Source of the DNA: Bradyrhizobium sp. B124
GTDB lineage: Bacteria > Pseudomonadota > Alphaproteobacteria > Rhizobiales > Xanthobacteraceae
DNA: 64,000 nt
Direction of reading: 5' to 3'
Assembly: GCF_038967635.1 (NCBI RefSeq)
Contig: NZ_CP152413.1
Span: forward strand, 1,860,001-1,924,000
This document shows, in pieces, positions 63,449 to 64,000 of this stretch. Both the position numbers and the translations under genes were made by a program. The notes below the pieces were generated by a model. That model had not been told where the DNA came from, searched no databases, and saw nothing but the letters and a program-made list of their open reading frames with translations. How positions within the stretch are numbered: position 1 is the stretch's first letter; each line of letters starts with the position of its first letter.

Positions 63449-64000
63449 TCAGCGGGTCGCAACGACGCCGTCACTGCGCGGATCGCTAGCTCCTTCCATC
63501 AAGCCGTCCGGATGCCAGACGATCGCGCCGGCGTGTCCCATGACCTCCTCGAACGGACCGGTCACCTGGATGTCATGGCCGAGTGCGCGGAGCTGTTCGA
63601 TGATCGCGGAATCGAAGCGGGATTCGATCTTCAGATTGTTGTTTTCCTCGCCCCAGGTGCGACCGAGCAACCAGCGCGGCGCCGTGATCGCCGACTGCAG
63701 CTCCTGACCGTGCATGGCGTAACGGGAGAAGATAGCGGCCTGGGTCTGCGGCTGTCCCTCTCCGCCCATCGTGCCGAAGGAGATCAGCCGCCCATCGCCG
63801 AGTTCGGCCATCGCCGGCTGGATCGTGTGGAACGGCAGGCGTCCCGGATCCAACCGATTGGTATCGGTCTCGCTGAGGCTGAAGCTCGTTCCGCGATTTT
63901 GCCAGGTGACTCCGCTCTCGGGGAGGATGACGCCCGAACCAAATTCCCAGTAGACGCTTTGAATGAAGCTGACGCTGAGTCCGTTGCGATCGGTCGCAGC
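63449..64000 (-). CDS. gamma-glutamyltransferase family protein, partial (HpxW-like candidate)
   Basis: The last 183 residues of an Ntn-hydrolase of the gamma-glutamyltransferase family; the N-terminal part and catalytic Thr are beyond the right edge. Segments GLSVSFIQSVYWEFGSGV, NRGTSFSL and TMGGEGQPQTQAAIF are typical of the small subunit. In Klebsiella, HpxW of this family is an oxamate amidohydrolase. Beside AllFGH-type genes the same activity is attractive, but ordinary GGTs and other amidases share these motifs. Confidence 0.85.
   Translation of the reverse strand, partial: AATDRNGLSVSFIQSVYWEFGSGVILPESGVTWQNRGTSFSLSETDTNRLDPGRLPFHTIQPAMAELGDGRLISFGTMGGEGQPQTQAAIFSRYAMHGQELQSAITAPRWLLGRTWGEENNNLKIESRFDSAIIEQLRALGHDIQVTGPFEEVMGHAGAIVWHPDGLMEGASDPRSDGVVATR

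Overview
The window looks like a chromosomal piece of a Bradyrhizobium-like alphaproteobacterium (Nitrobacteraceae). This rests on the high G+C content and on gene content typical of that group: assimilatory nirB-nirD-nasA, a lanthanide-type PQQ alcohol dehydrogenase with its cytochrome, and many acyl-CoA, SDR and branched-chain-amino-acid-type ABC genes. Small palindromic intergenic repeats (TAGGGCGGATTA, CCTGGCGAAAGCCAGGACC, GAGCACGATC families) point the same way. The species cannot be fixed from the sequence alone. No rRNA, tRNA, CRISPR array, transposase or prophage was seen.

Layout. 1-12.6 kb: lipid/acyl-CoA and housekeeping genes. These are a partial SDR, a histidine phosphatase, an SDR, an ArgE-type deacylase, signal peptidase I, a cysteine-rich ArsR repressor with a divergent SDR, a DMT exporter, an acyl-CoA dehydrogenase plus APH-type kinase with a divergent TetR, a RidA protein and a CaiB CoA-transferase. 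12.9-20.4 kb: a small secreted protein, then a compact minus-strand operon of SAM/nucleotidyl cyclase/AAA-ATPase regulator, flavin amine oxidase, ThDP enzyme and carboxymuconolactone-decarboxylase-like protein. 20.8-29.9 kb: nitrate assimilation, with nirB-nirD-nasA on the minus strand and a NarK/NasA porter plus a PP2C-Ser/Thr-kinase fusion on the plus strand. 30-34.3 kb: an ABC substrate-binding protein and AidB-like acyl-CoA dehydrogenase with a divergent IclR regulator. 34.3-38 kb: PQQ alcohol dehydrogenase, cytochrome c, a hypothetical periplasmic protein and a PCu(A)C copper chaperone. 38.1-41.6 kb: assorted small genes and a broken plsY.

41.7-64 kb is the most interesting part: a large nitrogen-salvage locus. 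It holds an isochorismatase-type hydrolase, a BMP-type ABC transporter, two sets of FdrA/AllF and DUF1116/AllG proteins around a carbamate kinase, and one DUF2877/AllH. It also holds a Liv-type ABC transporter whose LivM, LivG and LivF are fused into one polypeptide, a PuuE-type polysaccharide-deacetylase-fold amidohydrolase, a cytosine-deaminase-like amidohydrolase, a TetR regulator and a gamma-glutamyltransferase-like (HpxW-like) protein cut by the window edge. Together they suggest import and ring opening of a cyclic ureide or N-heterocycle. Carbamoyl transfer to phosphate would follow, with ATP recovered by carbamate kinase and a possible oxamate amidohydrolase branch. The substrate is unknown. 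A shared dyad (GAAGTAA-N4-TTTCTT) directly follows TTGACG at both main intergenic control points of this locus and may be the site of its regulator.
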